Positions 48,858 to 58,658 of a DNA stretch of 64,000 bases are shown one piece after another. Position 1 is the stretch's first letter. Each line of letters begins with the position of its first letter. Origin of the DNA: Staphylococcus gallinarum (GTDB taxonomy: Bacteria; Bacillota; Bacilli; Staphylococcales; Staphylococcaceae); assembly GCF_000875895.1 (NCBI RefSeq), contig NZ_JXCF01000012.1, forward strand, positions 1-64,000. The letters run 5' to 3'. The position numbers were made by a program, and so were the translations under genes. The notes under the pieces were generated by a model. It was not told the origin of the DNA and ran no database searches. It saw only the letters and a list, made by a program, of their open reading frames with translations.

Positions 48858-49836
48858 CACTTCCAATTACATTGGTAGAATGAGGTGTTGAACGCGTATC
48901 ACGAGCAGGTGAACCAAAATCCGGCCAACCATTATACCATTTTATAAATTGCGCACGTGCATGACGATTTGGATCATACAATGGATCGCCCTCAATCTCT
49001 GTATAATTTCTAGCATGATAGACCAACACATCATGCAAGTCATCTTTAGATTTTGTAAATGAATTATGTCCTGGACCGTATTGTCCATTTTCAATAGCAC
49101 TTGTAAATACAGGTTCTTCAACTTTATCCCAAGCATTAACATCTAATAGATTACTTTCTACAGAAGCAACAAGCATTCCCATACAGTAATCAATACCTGT
49201 TGCACTCGCAGAATATGTTAAAAATATACGTTGCTCTTTTATTAAAACGGCTGGTCCTTCATTCACCCAAAAACCCTTACACTCCCAGTCATATTCGGGT
49301 ATCGTTAACATTGTTGGTGACCCTTTTAATGTCCATGGATTTTCCATTTCAGAAATATAGATATTTGAGTGTCCTGGTATCTCTATATCTTGTTGTGCCC
49401 AAACATAATATAAACGCCCATTTAATTCAAAAACGGTTGCATCCAGCGAAAATGTTTCCCATCCTGTATCTATTTTCCCTTTATCTATCCAGTTATCTGT
49501 AAGTGGGTCATCATTACTATTCTCTAAGACGAACATTCTATGATTAAATGTATCATCCTCAATGTAATCATTTGGTGCTGCTGCATAATAGATAAACCAT
49601 TTATCATTTATTTTATGAATTTCAGGTGCCCAAATCAATGCGCTTTTTTCTCCATCTAAATCTTTAGTCCATACAACATGTTCTTTTGCTTCATTTAGCT
49701 CATTCAATGACGATGCTTTCCTCAAAACAATACGGTCATATTTCGGATAAGAACCAGTAAAATAATATGTTCCTGATTCCTTAAAAACAAACGGATCTGC
49801 TCTCTGTATTACAATTGGATTGTTTATCTGCTCCAT
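48844..49836 (-). CDS. glycoside hydrolase family 43
   Basis: A 330-residue five-bladed propeller hydrolase. The GH43 triad is visible: general base Asp in QRADPFVF, pKa-modulating Asp in FSLDATVFEL and general acid Glu in VNEGPAVLI. No signal peptide, so it works on imported sugars. Arabinofuranosidase activity is likely from the AraR-like boxes upstream (inference); xylosidase is an alternative. Together with the overlapped MFS gene it makes a two-gene uptake and hydrolysis operon. Confidence 0.87.
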   Translation of the reverse strand: MEQINNPIVIQRADPFVFKESGTYYFTGSYPKYDRIVLRKASSLNELNEAKEHVVWTKDLDGEKSALIWAPEIHKINDKWFIYYAAAPNDYIEDDTFNHRMFVLENSNDDPLTDNWIDKGKIDTGWETFSLDATVFELNGRLYYVWAQQDIEIPGHSNIYISEMENPWTLKGSPTMLTIPEYDWECKGFWVNEGPAVLIKEQRIFLTYSASATGIDYCMGMLVASVESNLLDVNAWDKVEEPVFTSAIENGQYGPGHNSFTKSKDDLHDVLVYHARNYTEIEGDPLYDPNRHARAQFIKWYNGWPDFGSPARDTRSTPHSTNVIGSDAID

Positions 49837-49860
49837 AAAATCCCCCTTAACCCCTTTTTT

Positions 49861-49875
49861 ATGAAAACGTTTACA
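49861..49875 (-). promoter_or_regulatory. cre site (CcpA) before the GH43 operon
   Basis: ATGAAAACGTTTACA matches the cre consensus WTGNAANCGNWNNCW at every fixed position, just upstream of the start, so carbon catabolite repression is expected. Confidence 0.75.
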
Positions 49876-49890
49876 ATTACAATGTATTAT

Positions 49891-49936
49891 ATTTGTCCGT
49901 ATAAGTCAATATATTTTAATCTTTGTCCGTACAAAT
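49891..49936 (-). promoter_or_regulatory. two AraR-like operators before the GH43 operon
   Basis: ATTTGTCCGTATAAGT (49891-49906) and CTTTGTCCGTACAAAT (49921-49936) resemble the AraR box ATTTGTnCGTACAAAT of B. subtilis, 30 bases apart (about three helical turns), which allows cooperative binding. Confidence 0.6.
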
Positions 49937-49981
49937 AAAAGATAATATTGAAATCTTTCTTTAACAAAAAGTAAGTCAAAA

Positions 49982-50024
49982 ATAAACGAGTTTACTTATC
50001 TCTATTAAATAAGTAAACTCGTTT
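49982..50024. terminator. terminator of rex, bidirectional
   Basis: AACGAGTTTACTTAT / ATAAGTAAACTCGTT hairpin. Confidence 0.8.
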
Positions 50025-50031
50025 GTTAAAA

Positions 50032-50673
50032 TTATTTGTTACTATAATTTTTCATAAAAAATAATAATGATTGTAATTCTATACCTAAATCAATATGATG
50101 AACTTGCACATCAGATGGCGTAGATACACGACTTGGTGTAAAGTTTAATATCCCCTTCACTCCAACATCTACTAACTTATCTGTTACTTGCTGCGCAACA
50201 TCTTCAGGTGTAGTAAGGATTACGATATCTATTTGTTCACGTTCTAGAACCTCGGTAATATCTGCATAATTACTAACACTTACTTGACCGATTTCAGTAC
50301 CTATCACATCTTCTCGTATATCAAAAGCTTCCGTTATTGTCATTTCATCATGGATTGAGAAATTGTAAGTTAACAATGCTTTACCTAAGTTCCCAACACC
50401 AACAATGGCAATTTTAATTTCATCATTTTCACTAATTTCATTTTTGAAAAAGTGTAATAAGCTATCGATATTATAGCCATAACCCTTTTTTCCTAGTTCT
50501 CCAAAATATGAAAAATCACGACGAATAGTTGCAGAATCTATATTCAATCCTTCGCTGATTGCCTTTGAATTCACTCTATCTATACCTTTTGATTTTAATG
50601 TATTGACGAATCTGTAGTATAACGGTAAACGTTTCAACGTTGCACGAGGAATCTTATCGCTTTGATTAGCCAA
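50032..50673 (-). CDS. rex: redox-sensing repressor Rex
   Basis: A 213-residue repressor that senses the NADH/NAD ratio. The N-terminal winged helix holds [15 protein letters not shown] and [21 protein letters not shown]; the Rossmann domain holds [11 protein letters not shown]. Started at the TTG at 50673 (eight bases after GGGGG), which suits the family N-terminus; the ATG at 50679 is only two bases from that RBS. It controls anaerobic and fermentative genes. Confidence 0.93.
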   Translation of the reverse strand: MANQSDKIPRATLKRLPLYYRFVNTLKSKGIDRVNSKAISEGLNIDSATIRRDFSYFGELGKKGYGYNIDSLLHFFKNEISENDEIKIAIVGVGNLGKALLTYNFSIHDEMTITEAFDIREDVIGTEIGQVSVSNYADITEVLEREQIDIVILTTPEDVAQQVTDKLVDVGVKGILNFTPSRVSTPSDVQVHHIDLGIELQSLLFFMKNYSNK

Positions 50674-50825
50674 GATCATGTCCCCCTAATTTAAATAATA
50701 ATACTAAATAATCTAATAATTACTACAACATTATACATTAATGATATATAAAAATAAACACTGATAGTTTTATCCATACGCTTTATACGGTAAAATAGAT
50801 TTTGAATAGAGAGGTGCAAATTCGA

Positions 50826-52754
50826 ATGATATTATTACAATTAAACGATATTACAAAATCATTCGACGGGGATGATATTTTCAACAACGTAGATTTAGAA
50901 GTTAAGACGGGGGAACGTATCGGTATTGTTGGACGTAACGGAGCTGGTAAATCTACATTAATGAAAATTATTGCAGGTGTCGAAGATTATGATTCTGGAC
51001 ATATATCAAAAATTAAAAATTTAAAAATGGGTTATTTAACACAACAAATGACTTTAAATACCAATCAAACGGTAATCGCAGAAATGACGAAGCCCTTTGA
51101 ACATATTAAAGAAATGCAAGAACAAATGAAATTTGAAACAGATTGGTTAGCTAAACATGCAGAGGAATATGATACTGACGAATATAAAGCACATATTGCG
51201 CGCTATGAAAATATCTCAAACCAATTTGAGCAACAAGAAGGCTATCAATATGAAAGTAAAATTAAAACTGTATTACATGGATTAAACTTTACGGAAGATG
51301 ATTTCAATCGACCAATTAACGATTTCAGTGGTGGACAAAAGACTAGATTATCTTTAGCTCAAATGTTATTGAATGAACCTGACCTGCTACTATTAGATGA
51401 ACCTACTAACCACTTAGATATGGAGACGACACAATGGCTTGAAAGTTACTTAAATTACTTTAAAGGCGCTATTATCATAATCAGTCATGATAGGTACTTC
51501 TTAGACAAAATTGTTAATCAAATATATGATGTCGCACTTGGTGATGTACAACATTATGTTGGAAATTATGGTCAATTCATTGAACAAAGAGATAAATATT
51601 ACCAAAAAAAGATGCAAGAGTATGAAAGTCAGCAAGCAGAAATTAAAAAATTAGAGACATTCGTAGAAAAAAATATCGCTCGTGCATCAACTTCGGGTAT
51701 GGCAAAAAGCCGACGTAAAATGTTAGAAAAGATCGAACTTATTAATAAGCCTATCTTAGATGCTAAAAGTGCAAATATTGAATTTGATTTTGAACGCAAT
51801 ACGGGTAACGATGTTTTTCATATAAAAAATTTAGCCATTGGTTACGACGAACCAATCACTTCAAATATCAATTTAGAAATTACCAAAGGTGATCATATCG
51901 CGATCATTGGACCAAATGGTATTGGTAAATCTACGCTGATCAAAACTATAGCAGAACGCCAACCAAAAATTTCAGGCGACATCACTAAAGGTGCAAACTT
52001 AAAGATTGGCTATTATGACCAAAAGCAAGCAGAATTTAAATCAACAAAATCAATTCTTGATTATATTTGGGATCAATACCCTACCATGAATGAAAAAGAT
52101 GTTCGAGCAGTATTAGGCAGATTTTTATTTGTACAAGAAGACGTAAAAAAAGTTATCAATGATTTATCAGGTGGAGAAAAAGCACGTCTACAACTTGCAC
52201 TATTAATGCTGGAACGTAATAATGTATTAATTTTGGATGAACCGACTAACCATTTAGATATTGATTCTAAAGAAATGTTAGAGCAAGCTTTATTAAATTT
52301 CGATGGTACATTGTTATTTGTTTCCCACGATCGCTATTTTATCAATCAATTAGCTAACAAAGTATTTGATTTAGACACAACGGGAGGCACGCTCTATTTA
52401 GGTGACTATCAATATTATGTTGATAAACTAGAAGAAACTGAAGCATTAAAATCTAAGCATGAACAATCACAGGTAGAACAACAAATAGACAATACACCTA
52501 AAACAAATAATTACATTGATCAAAAGCAACAAAAGAAAGAACAGCGACAAATCACTCGTAAAATAGAACAATGTGAATTAGCAATTGAAGATTACGAAGC
52601 ACAAATCGATGATTTAAACGTTCAACTCACTAAACCTGAAATTTTTTCAAATCCAGATAAAGCAAATGATATTGCAATAGCAAAAGCAGAAACCGAACAA
52701 AAATTAGAACAGGTTATGTCAGAATGGGCAGAATTACAAGAATTATTACAATAA
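50826..52754 (+). CDS. ABC-F family ATPase
   Basis: A 642-residue ribosome-associated ATPase from the ATG at 50826 (MILLQLNDITKSF), with GAGAGGTG upstream. Two ABC domains, Walker A GRNGAGKST and GPNGIGKST, signatures FSGGQKTRLSL and LSGGEKARLQL, Walker B LLLDEPTNHLD and LILDEPTNHLD, joined by a charged linker, and a C-terminal coiled coil (about residues 560-640). It is YdiF/Uup-like and lacks membrane domains. It probably resolves stalled ribosomes; it does not look like a Vga/Msr-type resistance ABC-F but this cannot be excluded. Confidence 0.9.
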   Translation: MILLQLNDITKSFDGDDIFNNVDLEVKTGERIGIVGRNGAGKSTLMKIIAGVEDYDSGHISKIKNLKMGYLTQQMTLNTNQTVIAEMTKPFEHIKEMQEQMKFETDWLAKHAEEYDTDEYKAHIARYENISNQFEQQEGYQYESKIKTVLHGLNFTEDDFNRPINDFSGGQKTRLSLAQMLLNEPDLLLLDEPTNHLDMETTQWLESYLNYFKGAIIIISHDRYFLDKIVNQIYDVALGDVQHYVGNYGQFIEQRDKYYQKKMQEYESQQAEIKKLETFVEKNIARASTSGMAKSRRKMLEKIELINKPILDAKSANIEFDFERNTGNDVFHIKNLAIGYDEPITSNINLEITKGDHIAIIGPNGIGKSTLIKTIAERQPKISGDITKGANLKIGYYDQKQAEFKSTKSILDYIWDQYPTMNEKDVRAVLGRFLFVQEDVKKVINDLSGGEKARLQLALLMLERNNVLILDEPTNHLDIDSKEMLEQALLNFDGTLLFVSHDRYFINQLANKVFDLDTTGGTLYLGDYQYYVDKLEETEALKSKHEQSQVEQQIDNTPKTNNYIDQKQQKKEQRQITRKIEQCELAIEDYEAQIDDLNVQLTKPEIFSNPDKANDIAIAKAETEQKLEQVMSEWAELQELLQ

Positions 52755-52771
52755 TATCCTGACTTACACTT

Positions 52772-52807
52772 AAGCCAATGTATATTTTAATACATTGGCT
52801 TTTTTTC
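52772..52807 (+). terminator. ABC-F gene terminator
   Basis: GCCAATGTAT / ATACATTGGC stem with TTTTTTT. Confidence 0.85.
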
Positions 52808-52829
52808 ATAGGATATATTTTACACTTTT

Positions 52830-52978
52830 TTATACACAATAAAAATCCTTGAATTGTAAGCTATCCACAAAGTTATCCTAGTTATACACAGGTAAAAAGT
52901 AACTTTTATTGCTGTGATTTTTTGGAAATACACTCCATATCCACATTAATCTTCTTATTTATCCACAACTTATGCACT
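52830..52978 (+). other. DnaA-box cluster
   Basis: Six 9-mers in one orientation: TTATACACA (52830), CTATCCACA (52861), TTATACACA (52882), ATATCCACA (52937), TTATCCACA (52959, perfect) and TTATGCACT (52970). All others differ by one base from TTATCCACA except the last, which differs by two. The whole 363-base gap lacks a gene. It may titrate DnaA, as the DBC sites of B. subtilis do, or regulate the downstream gene. Confidence 0.65.
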
Positions 52979-53117
52979 TATTGTTAATAAGTACGCACGT
53001 TCCCTATTGACATTGTTCAGACGTTTTAATATTAAGAACCCACATTGTTATCTCTTTATATGAATGTCATAATAAAAAAGGACTTCACTATATAGAGAGA
53101 AAGGACTGTGTTTCACC

Positions 53118-54710
53118 ATGCCCACGATTTTGTGGTTCTTTATTGCTTTTGTTCTAGCTAGTTTAATTATTGCGATTATTTCTAATATCGTAATTAATTA
53201 CCGTCTTAAGAATGATATTAAAAACTTATGGTATAGACAAAAACCACTAGAGTGCTTTATTCGTCCATACCATCGTTATCATTATCAATACGATACATTC
53301 AAACATCAGCATCAATCAGACAAATTAATCGATGATAAAACATGGTCTGATTTAAATATGGACCAGTTATTTCAAAATATAAACTTTAATTTCACTTCTA
53401 TTGGTGAAATGCGTTTATACGCTACTCTAAGGCAAATGTATCAAGTGAAGAATGAATCATTAATCAAGCGATTTAAATCAAATGTATCATTCAGAGAAAA
53501 TGTCTCCATTCACTTAGCAAAATTAGGTAAATCAATTTATCCATTGTTTCCTAATCAGTTAGCATACATACAGCGAAATAATTTTTATATGGCCTGTACT
53601 TACCTACCATTTATCTTTCTCATATTATCTATATTCAATGCTAAATATGGATTATTACTTACCATAGCTTCACTATTATTTAATATGGTATTGAGTGGAA
53701 CGATTCGCAAAACATTTGACCAAGATTTAAATTCTATATTCTATACTTCAAATGTAATTAAACGTGCTTATGATATTCACAAAATAGATGGTACACCAGA
53801 AACAGCTGTGAATTTTAAACACTTTGTAGTAGCACGAAAGTTCAGTGGTTTATTAGGGAGAGCTAATTCTAATGATGAAACCTTCATACTTATTATGTTA
53901 ATTAAGTTAATATTTATGTTTGATTATCATGTTTTCCATCTCATTCAAAATAGCTTTAAAAAATATGAATCCGAAGTCATGGCATGCTATGACTATGTTG
54001 CAGAAGTAGATAATCATTATGCAGTAGCATTGTGGCGAGAAACGTTAGATGAATATTGCTTACCTCAAGTTGTAAATCATCAAGAAGTGACCTTTGAAGG
54101 ATTGACCCATCCCTTAATTCCAAATGCTGTACCAAATACTTTGAATGTTGATAATCATATTTTATTAACTGGTTCAAATGCTTCAGGAAAATCAACATTT
54201 ATGAAGGCAATCGCCTTAAACCTAATTACAGCTCAAACTATTCACACTGCAACAGCAACTATATTTAAATATCAACCAGGTTATGTCTATACATCAATGG
54301 TTAACCAAGATGATATTCTTTCTGGTGACAGTTACTTTATGACCGAAATAAAGTCAATCAAACGCCTATTTGATTTAACACTAACTGACCATATTTATTG
54401 CTTTATAGATGAAATATTTAAAGGAACAAATACCACTGAACGTATAGCAGCGTCTGAAGCAGTACTCAATTATTTTGACCAACAAGATGGTTATACAGTT
54501 ATTGCTGCAACGCACGATATTGAATTATCTGAACTATTAGATCATCAATATTCCAATTACCATTTCAATGAATCCATTTCAGGTAACACAATAGACTTTG
54601 ATTATAAGATTAAATCTGGAAAAGCTGACACACGAAATGCTATTGAATTATTACGTATCACTGACTTTCCAAATTCTATTTATGAACGCGCAAAATCGAC
54701 AACACAATAA
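53118..54710 (+). CDS. MutS-family ATPase with membrane segments
   Basis: A 530-residue protein with an N-terminal membrane helix (ILWFFIAFVLASLIIAIISNIVI), two further hydrophobic stretches near 160-200 (YLPFIFLILSIF, LLLTIASLLFNMVL) and a C-terminal MutS ATPase: Walker A TGSNASGKSTFM, Walker B CFIDEIFKGTN, and ERIAASEAVLNYF. It lacks the mismatch-recognition domain and Smr domain. Membrane-anchored MutS-like proteins are common in Firmicutes but their job is unknown. The RBS GAGAAAGGA lies before the ATG. Confidence 0.85.
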   Translation: MPTILWFFIAFVLASLIIAIISNIVINYRLKNDIKNLWYRQKPLECFIRPYHRYHYQYDTFKHQHQSDKLIDDKTWSDLNMDQLFQNINFNFTSIGEMRLYATLRQMYQVKNESLIKRFKSNVSFRENVSIHLAKLGKSIYPLFPNQLAYIQRNNFYMACTYLPFIFLILSIFNAKYGLLLTIASLLFNMVLSGTIRKTFDQDLNSIFYTSNVIKRAYDIHKIDGTPETAVNFKHFVVARKFSGLLGRANSNDETFILIMLIKLIFMFDYHVFHLIQNSFKKYESEVMACYDYVAEVDNHYAVALWRETLDEYCLPQVVNHQEVTFEGLTHPLIPNAVPNTLNVDNHILLTGSNASGKSTFMKAIALNLITAQTIHTATATIFKYQPGYVYTSMVNQDDILSGDSYFMTEIKSIKRLFDLTLTDHIYCFIDEIFKGTNTTERIAASEAVLNYFDQQDGYTVIAATHDIELSELLDHQYSNYHFNESISGNTIDFDYKIKSGKADTRNAIELLRITDFPNSIYERAKSTTQ

Positions 54711-54832
54711 CTTTACTTTGTATAAATAATTAAGCTACACGTTAGTTGAAATTGCCAAATACTTCTTACCTAAGTTCAAAGTTAAGACGGTGTACTTACT
54801 TAATACAACATGACACTCTGTTACAAAAATAT

Positions 54833-54878
54833 AAAAATCCAGCAAATGAGCCATTTCATTTGCTGGATTTTGATTTAA
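54833..54878. terminator. bidirectional terminator between the MutS-like and VOC genes
   Basis: AAAATCCAGCAAATGA / TCATTTGCTGGATTTT hairpin. Confidence 0.85.
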
Positions 54879-54955
54879 ATTTTTATATTTATATTTCAAT
54901 TTGCAACTGAATTTAATTTCTTAAATAGTAAGATCGATGCAAGATCAAATTAATG

Positions 54956-55378
54956 TTATTCAGCATTAATCATCCAAGTAACCCCAAATGGATCATTAAA
55001 CATACCATATAATTCTGACCACTCTGTCTTACCTAAAGGCATCGTTGCTTCACATCCCGCTTCTACTGCCTTATTAAAGAAGTCTACTGCACGTTTTTTC
55101 GCTGCTTCATCTGATTGATCAAATGTGAATGCAACAATCGCACCACTGTTATCAATTTTTTTATTTTTCCATGTATCACTACAATAAAATGTTTCGCCAA
55201 ACACTTCAAATGAGGCATGCATAGTGAAATCCGCATCTACTTTATATTCATCTGGCATGTCGTCAAACATCTCATTGTCTCCACCTAAGCGTTGGATATT
55301 TGTTGCTCCTAAATGCTTTTCATAGAAATTTAATGCCGCTAAGCTATTTTGAAAATTAAAATATTGAACTGCTTTCAT
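54956..55378 (-). CDS. VOC-family (PhnB/glyoxalase-like) protein
   Basis: A 140-residue vicinal-oxygen-chelate fold protein of the PhnB/3-demethylubiquinone methyltransferase-like group. It starts MKAVQYFNFQNSLAALNFYEK and ends MFNDPFGVTWMINAE, the canonical start and end of the family, with a duplicated babbabb fold implied. Its substrate is unknown. Followed by a terminator at 55489. Confidence 0.82.
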   Translation of the reverse strand: MKAVQYFNFQNSLAALNFYEKHLGATNIQRLGGDNEMFDDMPDEYKVDADFTMHASFEVFGETFYCSDTWKNKKIDNSGAIVAFTFDQSDEAAKKRAVDFFNKAVEAGCEATMPLGKTEWSELYGMFNDPFGVTWMINAE

Positions 55379-55488
55379 AAATAAGTCCCCCTAATTTTTA
55401 TCCTTTGCTATGTTTTTTATATTTTGATACTAAAATGTTTATACCCATTTTAACTAAATTTAAATATTACAATTCTTTGCATAAATTA

Positions 55489-55522
55489 AAAAGATAGTTC
55501 GCAACAAAGGCAAACTATCTTA
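55489..55522 (-). terminator. terminator of the tsa operon
   Basis: AAGATAGTT / AACTATCTT stem just beyond tsaD on the minus strand. Confidence 0.7.
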
Positions 55523-55550
55523 TCTAGCATACAAATTCTATTTAAAAAAC

Positions 55551-56573
55551 TTATTGTGAAAAGAGTTCAATATCCATATTACCAAAGCCATTTAGCGCTA
55601 GGTCAGCAGTCGCACTCTCTTTATATAGATAATACCCTGCCGCTCCTATCATCGCAGCATTGTCTGTACATAACTTAGGACTCGGTATAGCTAAACTAAT
55701 ATTATTTTCTTTACAGGCTTCATTTAAAGACTGTCGTAATCCTTTATTACTAGCAACTCCGCCAGCAACGATCAAGTTTTGTACGTGATATGCATTGCAT
55801 GCAGCTATTGTTTTACCAACAAGTACCTCGACAACACTGTTTTGAAAACTTGTTGCCACATCTGCATTATTTATAGTTTCACCCTTTTGCTTCAAATTAT
55901 GAAGTTTATTGATGACTGCACTTTTCAGACCACTAAAACTAAAATCATAGCTATCTTTTTCTAGCCATACACGCGGAAATTCATATACATCCGCACCTTG
56001 TGCAGCTAATTTATCTACTTGTGGACCACCAGGGTAGCTTAAACCAATTGTTCTTGCTACTTTGTCATATGCCTCACCAACTGCATCATCCCTCGTTTCA
56101 CCTATTACTTCAAAGTTCAAATGATCCTTCATATAAATTAATTCAGTGTGACCACCAGAAACAATAAGTGCAATAAGAGGAAACTGAAGCGGCTCTTCTA
56201 AGTGATTGGCATAAATATGTCCTGCAATATGATGGACAGGTATAAGTGGTTTATCATATGCAAAGGCTAGTGCTTTAGCAGCATTAATGCCCACTAATAG
56301 TGCACCTATTAATCCAGGACCCTGTGTAACTGCTATCGCATCTACATCTTCCATGTTGATACCTGCTTCTAACAACGCTTCATCAACAGTTGTAGTTATA
56401 CCTTCTACATGGTGCCTACTAGCTACTTCAGGTACAACCCCACCAAAACGCTTATGGCTGTCAATTTGACTTAATACGATGTTACTCATTATTTGTGTGC
56501 CATTTTTTATAATACTGACACTTGTTTCATCACAGCTTGATTCAATTGCTAATATAACCGTATCTTTATTCAT
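55551..56573 (-). CDS. tsaD: tRNA threonylcarbamoyladenosine synthase subunit TsaD
   Basis: A 340-residue ASKHA-fold protein that transfers the threonylcarbamoyl group to A37 of ANN-decoding tRNAs. Motifs are [10 protein letters not shown], the metal-binding [13 protein letters not shown] (two His), SGGHTELI and the C-terminal CTDNAAMIG. It acts in complex with TsaB and TsaE encoded just upstream on the same strand. Its start overlaps the rimI stop by eight bases. Confidence 0.96.
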   Translation of the reverse strand: MNKDTVILAIESSCDETSVSIIKNGTQIMSNIVLSQIDSHKRFGGVVPEVASRHHVEGITTTVDEALLEAGINMEDVDAIAVTQGPGLIGALLVGINAAKALAFAYDKPLIPVHHIAGHIYANHLEEPLQFPLIALIVSGGHTELIYMKDHLNFEVIGETRDDAVGEAYDKVARTIGLSYPGGPQVDKLAAQGADVYEFPRVWLEKDSYDFSFSGLKSAVINKLHNLKQKGETINNADVATSFQNSVVEVLVGKTIAACNAYHVQNLIVAGGVASNKGLRQSLNEACKENNISLAIPSPKLCTDNAAMIGAAGYYLYKESATADLALNGFGNMDIELFSQ

Positions 56574-57030
56574 TTAAATTCACCCACATGACTAACGCAT
56601 CCTCACCTTCACCGTAATAATTTTTGCGCTTTCCTCCATATTGAAAACCCAAATTTGTGTACACATGTTGTGCTACCGTATTTTCTACTCTTACTTCCAA
56701 ACTCATAACATCGCATTTTGATTGTGCATAATTCATGGCGTATTTTAATAATAATTGTCCTAAACCATAACCTCTAAATTCTTTATCTATAGCTACAGTA
56801 GTAATTTGCGCTTGATCAATAACTATCCAAATGCCTATATATCCAATGATTTGTGCATCATATTCAATTATGAAATAATTTGCAAATTCATTCTTTTCAA
56901 TTTCATGGAAAAAAGCATCAATTGACCAACTACTATCATTAAAACTAGCCCGCTCTATATCAAATACTTGTGGTACATCGTCCTTTGTCATAAATCGTAT
57001 ATTTAATTCTTGTTCTGTTGGTTTAACCAA
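56566..57030 (-). CDS. rimI: ribosomal-protein-alanine N-acetyltransferase RimI
   Basis: A 154-residue GNAT acetyltransferase. Motif A is [21 protein letters not shown] (acetyl-CoA binding) and the end [22 protein letters not shown] is typical of RimI. It acetylates the N-terminus of S18. It sits between tsaB and tsaD, overlapping both. Confidence 0.92.
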   Translation of the reverse strand: MVKPTEQELNIRFMTKDDVPQVFDIERASFNDSSWSIDAFFHEIEKNEFANYFIIEYDAQIIGYIGIWIVIDQAQITTVAIDKEFRGYGLGQLLLKYAMNYAQSKCDVMSLEVRVENTVAQHVYTNLGFQYGGKRKNYYGEGEDALVMWVNLNE

Positions 57031-57671
57031 TTTCTCTCAGCCTCTGATAATTTAATATAGTTTGGTGTGAATTCATGCACATTTTCGGGTGACTCGAGCA
57101 TTTCTATCATATATTTTGCTTGGGGTATATTTGCAACACATTTACCATCTAGATGTATCTGCAAATGGTCTGTGTCAGGTCCAACAAACGTATAATCTTC
57201 CCCCAGTTCATGTAATGCTTGTAGTAATTGAGTAATTGGCAAATATTGGTCTTCAATAACAGTTACAAGTTGTTGATCAACATATTTATACACACCTGTA
57301 TAGACCGCTTCTCGTCTCGCATCAAACACAGGTACAATAAGACCTTGTTCATTTTTTGCAGTTGCTGCAAGCGCCTTTAATGAAGAAACACCGTATAATT
57401 TAGCATTCATTGCATAGGCTAATGTTTTAGCAACTGTTACTCCAATTCTTAATCCGGTATAAGAACCAGGTCCTTTTGCTACAACGATACCATCTATTGC
57501 ACTTTTGTCTAAACCACTATCTGCTATAACTTGCTTAATCGACGGCATTAATTGTATGGAATGATTCTTTTTAATATTCGTATTAATCTCACTTAGCGTT
57601 TCTTTATCTTGTACCACTGCCACTGATAATGGTTGATTCGATGTATCAATCAAAAGATAGTTCACGTTCAA
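57003..57671 (-). CDS. tsaB: tRNA threonylcarbamoyladenosine synthase subunit TsaB
   Basis: A 222-residue TsaD paralogue without the metal site, which scaffolds the TsaBDE complex. Visible are LLIDTSNQPLSVAVV at the start and GPGSYTGLRIGVTVAKTLAYA. It overlaps tsaE by 26 bases and rimI by 28. Confidence 0.94.
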   Translation of the reverse strand: MNVNYLLIDTSNQPLSVAVVQDKETLSEINTNIKKNHSIQLMPSIKQVIADSGLDKSAIDGIVVAKGPGSYTGLRIGVTVAKTLAYAMNAKLYGVSSLKALAATAKNEQGLIVPVFDARREAVYTGVYKYVDQQLVTVIEDQYLPITQLLQALHELGEDYTFVGPDTDHLQIHLDGKCVANIPQAKYMIEMLESPENVHEFTPNYIKLSEAERNWLNQQNKN

Positions 57672-58107
57672 CTGCCTCCTTTATTTTTTGATAATGCGTA
57701 CCGTGCCCTTCTATCGTAATTGCTCTTTCATGTTCTGAGATTGTATGAATATTAATTGTTAAAAATTCTGATGGGAGAAATTCTGCAATAAATTGACTCC
57801 ACTCGATAATGACTACAGCATTATCCTCAAAGTATTCATCAAACCCTAAATCTTCATCGGATTCTTCTAATCTATAACAATCCATATGATGTAATTTAAC
57901 ATCGGTTCCTTGATAAGACTTAATAATATTAAATGTTGGTGAATTGATATTTCTACGAACACCGAGTCCTTTACCAATAAATTGTGTAAGTGTTGTTTTG
58001 CCGGCACCTAAATCGCCATTAAGCAAAATTATATCTTGTGCACTTACATGTTTCACTAATACTTTAGCAAAATGTTCCATTTCGTCTAAATTTTTTATCT
58101 TAATCAT
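57646..58107 (-). CDS. tsaE: tRNA threonylcarbamoyladenosine synthase ATPase TsaE
   Basis: A 153-residue P-loop ATPase with LNGDLGAGKTTLTQFIGKGLG (Walker A), HHMDCYRLE and VVIIEWSQF (Walker B). It drives the TsaB-TsaD cycle. First gene of the four-gene operon; the start is preceded by AAGGAG. Confidence 0.94.
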   Translation of the reverse strand: MIKIKNLDEMEHFAKVLVKHVSAQDIILLNGDLGAGKTTLTQFIGKGLGVRRNINSPTFNIIKSYQGTDVKLHHMDCYRLEESDEDLGFDEYFEDNAVVIIEWSQFIAEFLPSEFLTINIHTISEHERAITIEGHGTHYQKIKEAVERELSFD

Positions 58108-58488
58108 CGTTAAACTCCTTTACACGTCAGTAACGCATGGTTATTCGCACTTTGTATTTCAAAATAAAAATATACTGACATTTACATCTGAGCGCATTTT
58201 AACTATTATGCTCCATGAATTAAATGACTTACCTATAATAAATTACATTATTGATTTTTCTGATCAGCTTGTACATCACATGCTAAATTTAGATTAAGTA
58301 CATCCGTCTAGATAATAGAAAATGTGTATTACGCGTTAACCTCTAGTCAATCATAGGAATTAGCAAGCATAATGTCTAATAAATTAACTCCTATATTTTA
58401 ACAAATTTTAAGTCACTTTACTTCAACATAATATAACTAATTCAATAAATTGTAGTTATTTGAATTGTAAGAAAATTACAAATAGTTA
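58108..58488. other. intergenic stretch between tsaE and the ilv promoter
   Basis: AT-rich; no convincing gene or structured RNA seen. Short frames lack RBS. Confidence 0.5.
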
Positions 58489-58517
58489 TTGACATCATCA
58501 CATCGATGTAGTAAATT
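58489..58517 (+). promoter_or_regulatory. ilv-leu operon promoter
   Basis: TTGACA (58489-58494), 17 bases, TAAATT (58512-58517). A CodY-like site, AATTTTTAGATATTT (58530-58544, three mismatches to AATTTTCWGAAAATT), lies just downstream. Confidence 0.65.
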
Positions 58518-58589
58518 TAATTTATCAAATTTTTAGATATTTCTAACAAATCAAAAAATAAACCATTCTATCGAAAGGAGCATAATAAA

Positions 58590-58658
58590 ATGATGCAAAG
58601 TACAATGCAATATCAACCGACAACTTCAAATATTTTAGTCATTTTATTATGCTCGTAG
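58590..58658 (+). CDS. ilv-leu leader peptide
   Basis: A 22-residue peptide MMQSTMQYQPTTSNILVILLCS after AAAGGAG. The run I-L-V-I-L-L holds six branched-chain codons in a row, so ribosome stalling reports shortage of isoleucine, leucine or valine. It controls the attenuator that follows. Confidence 0.85.
   Translation: MMQSTMQYQPTTSNILVILLCS

Noticed and set aside
50826..52754. ABC-F gene as a Vga/Lsa/Msr-type antibiotic resistance gene
   Set aside because: The linker and C-terminal extension look like the housekeeping YdiF/Uup type, and the gene sits in a conserved chromosomal place.
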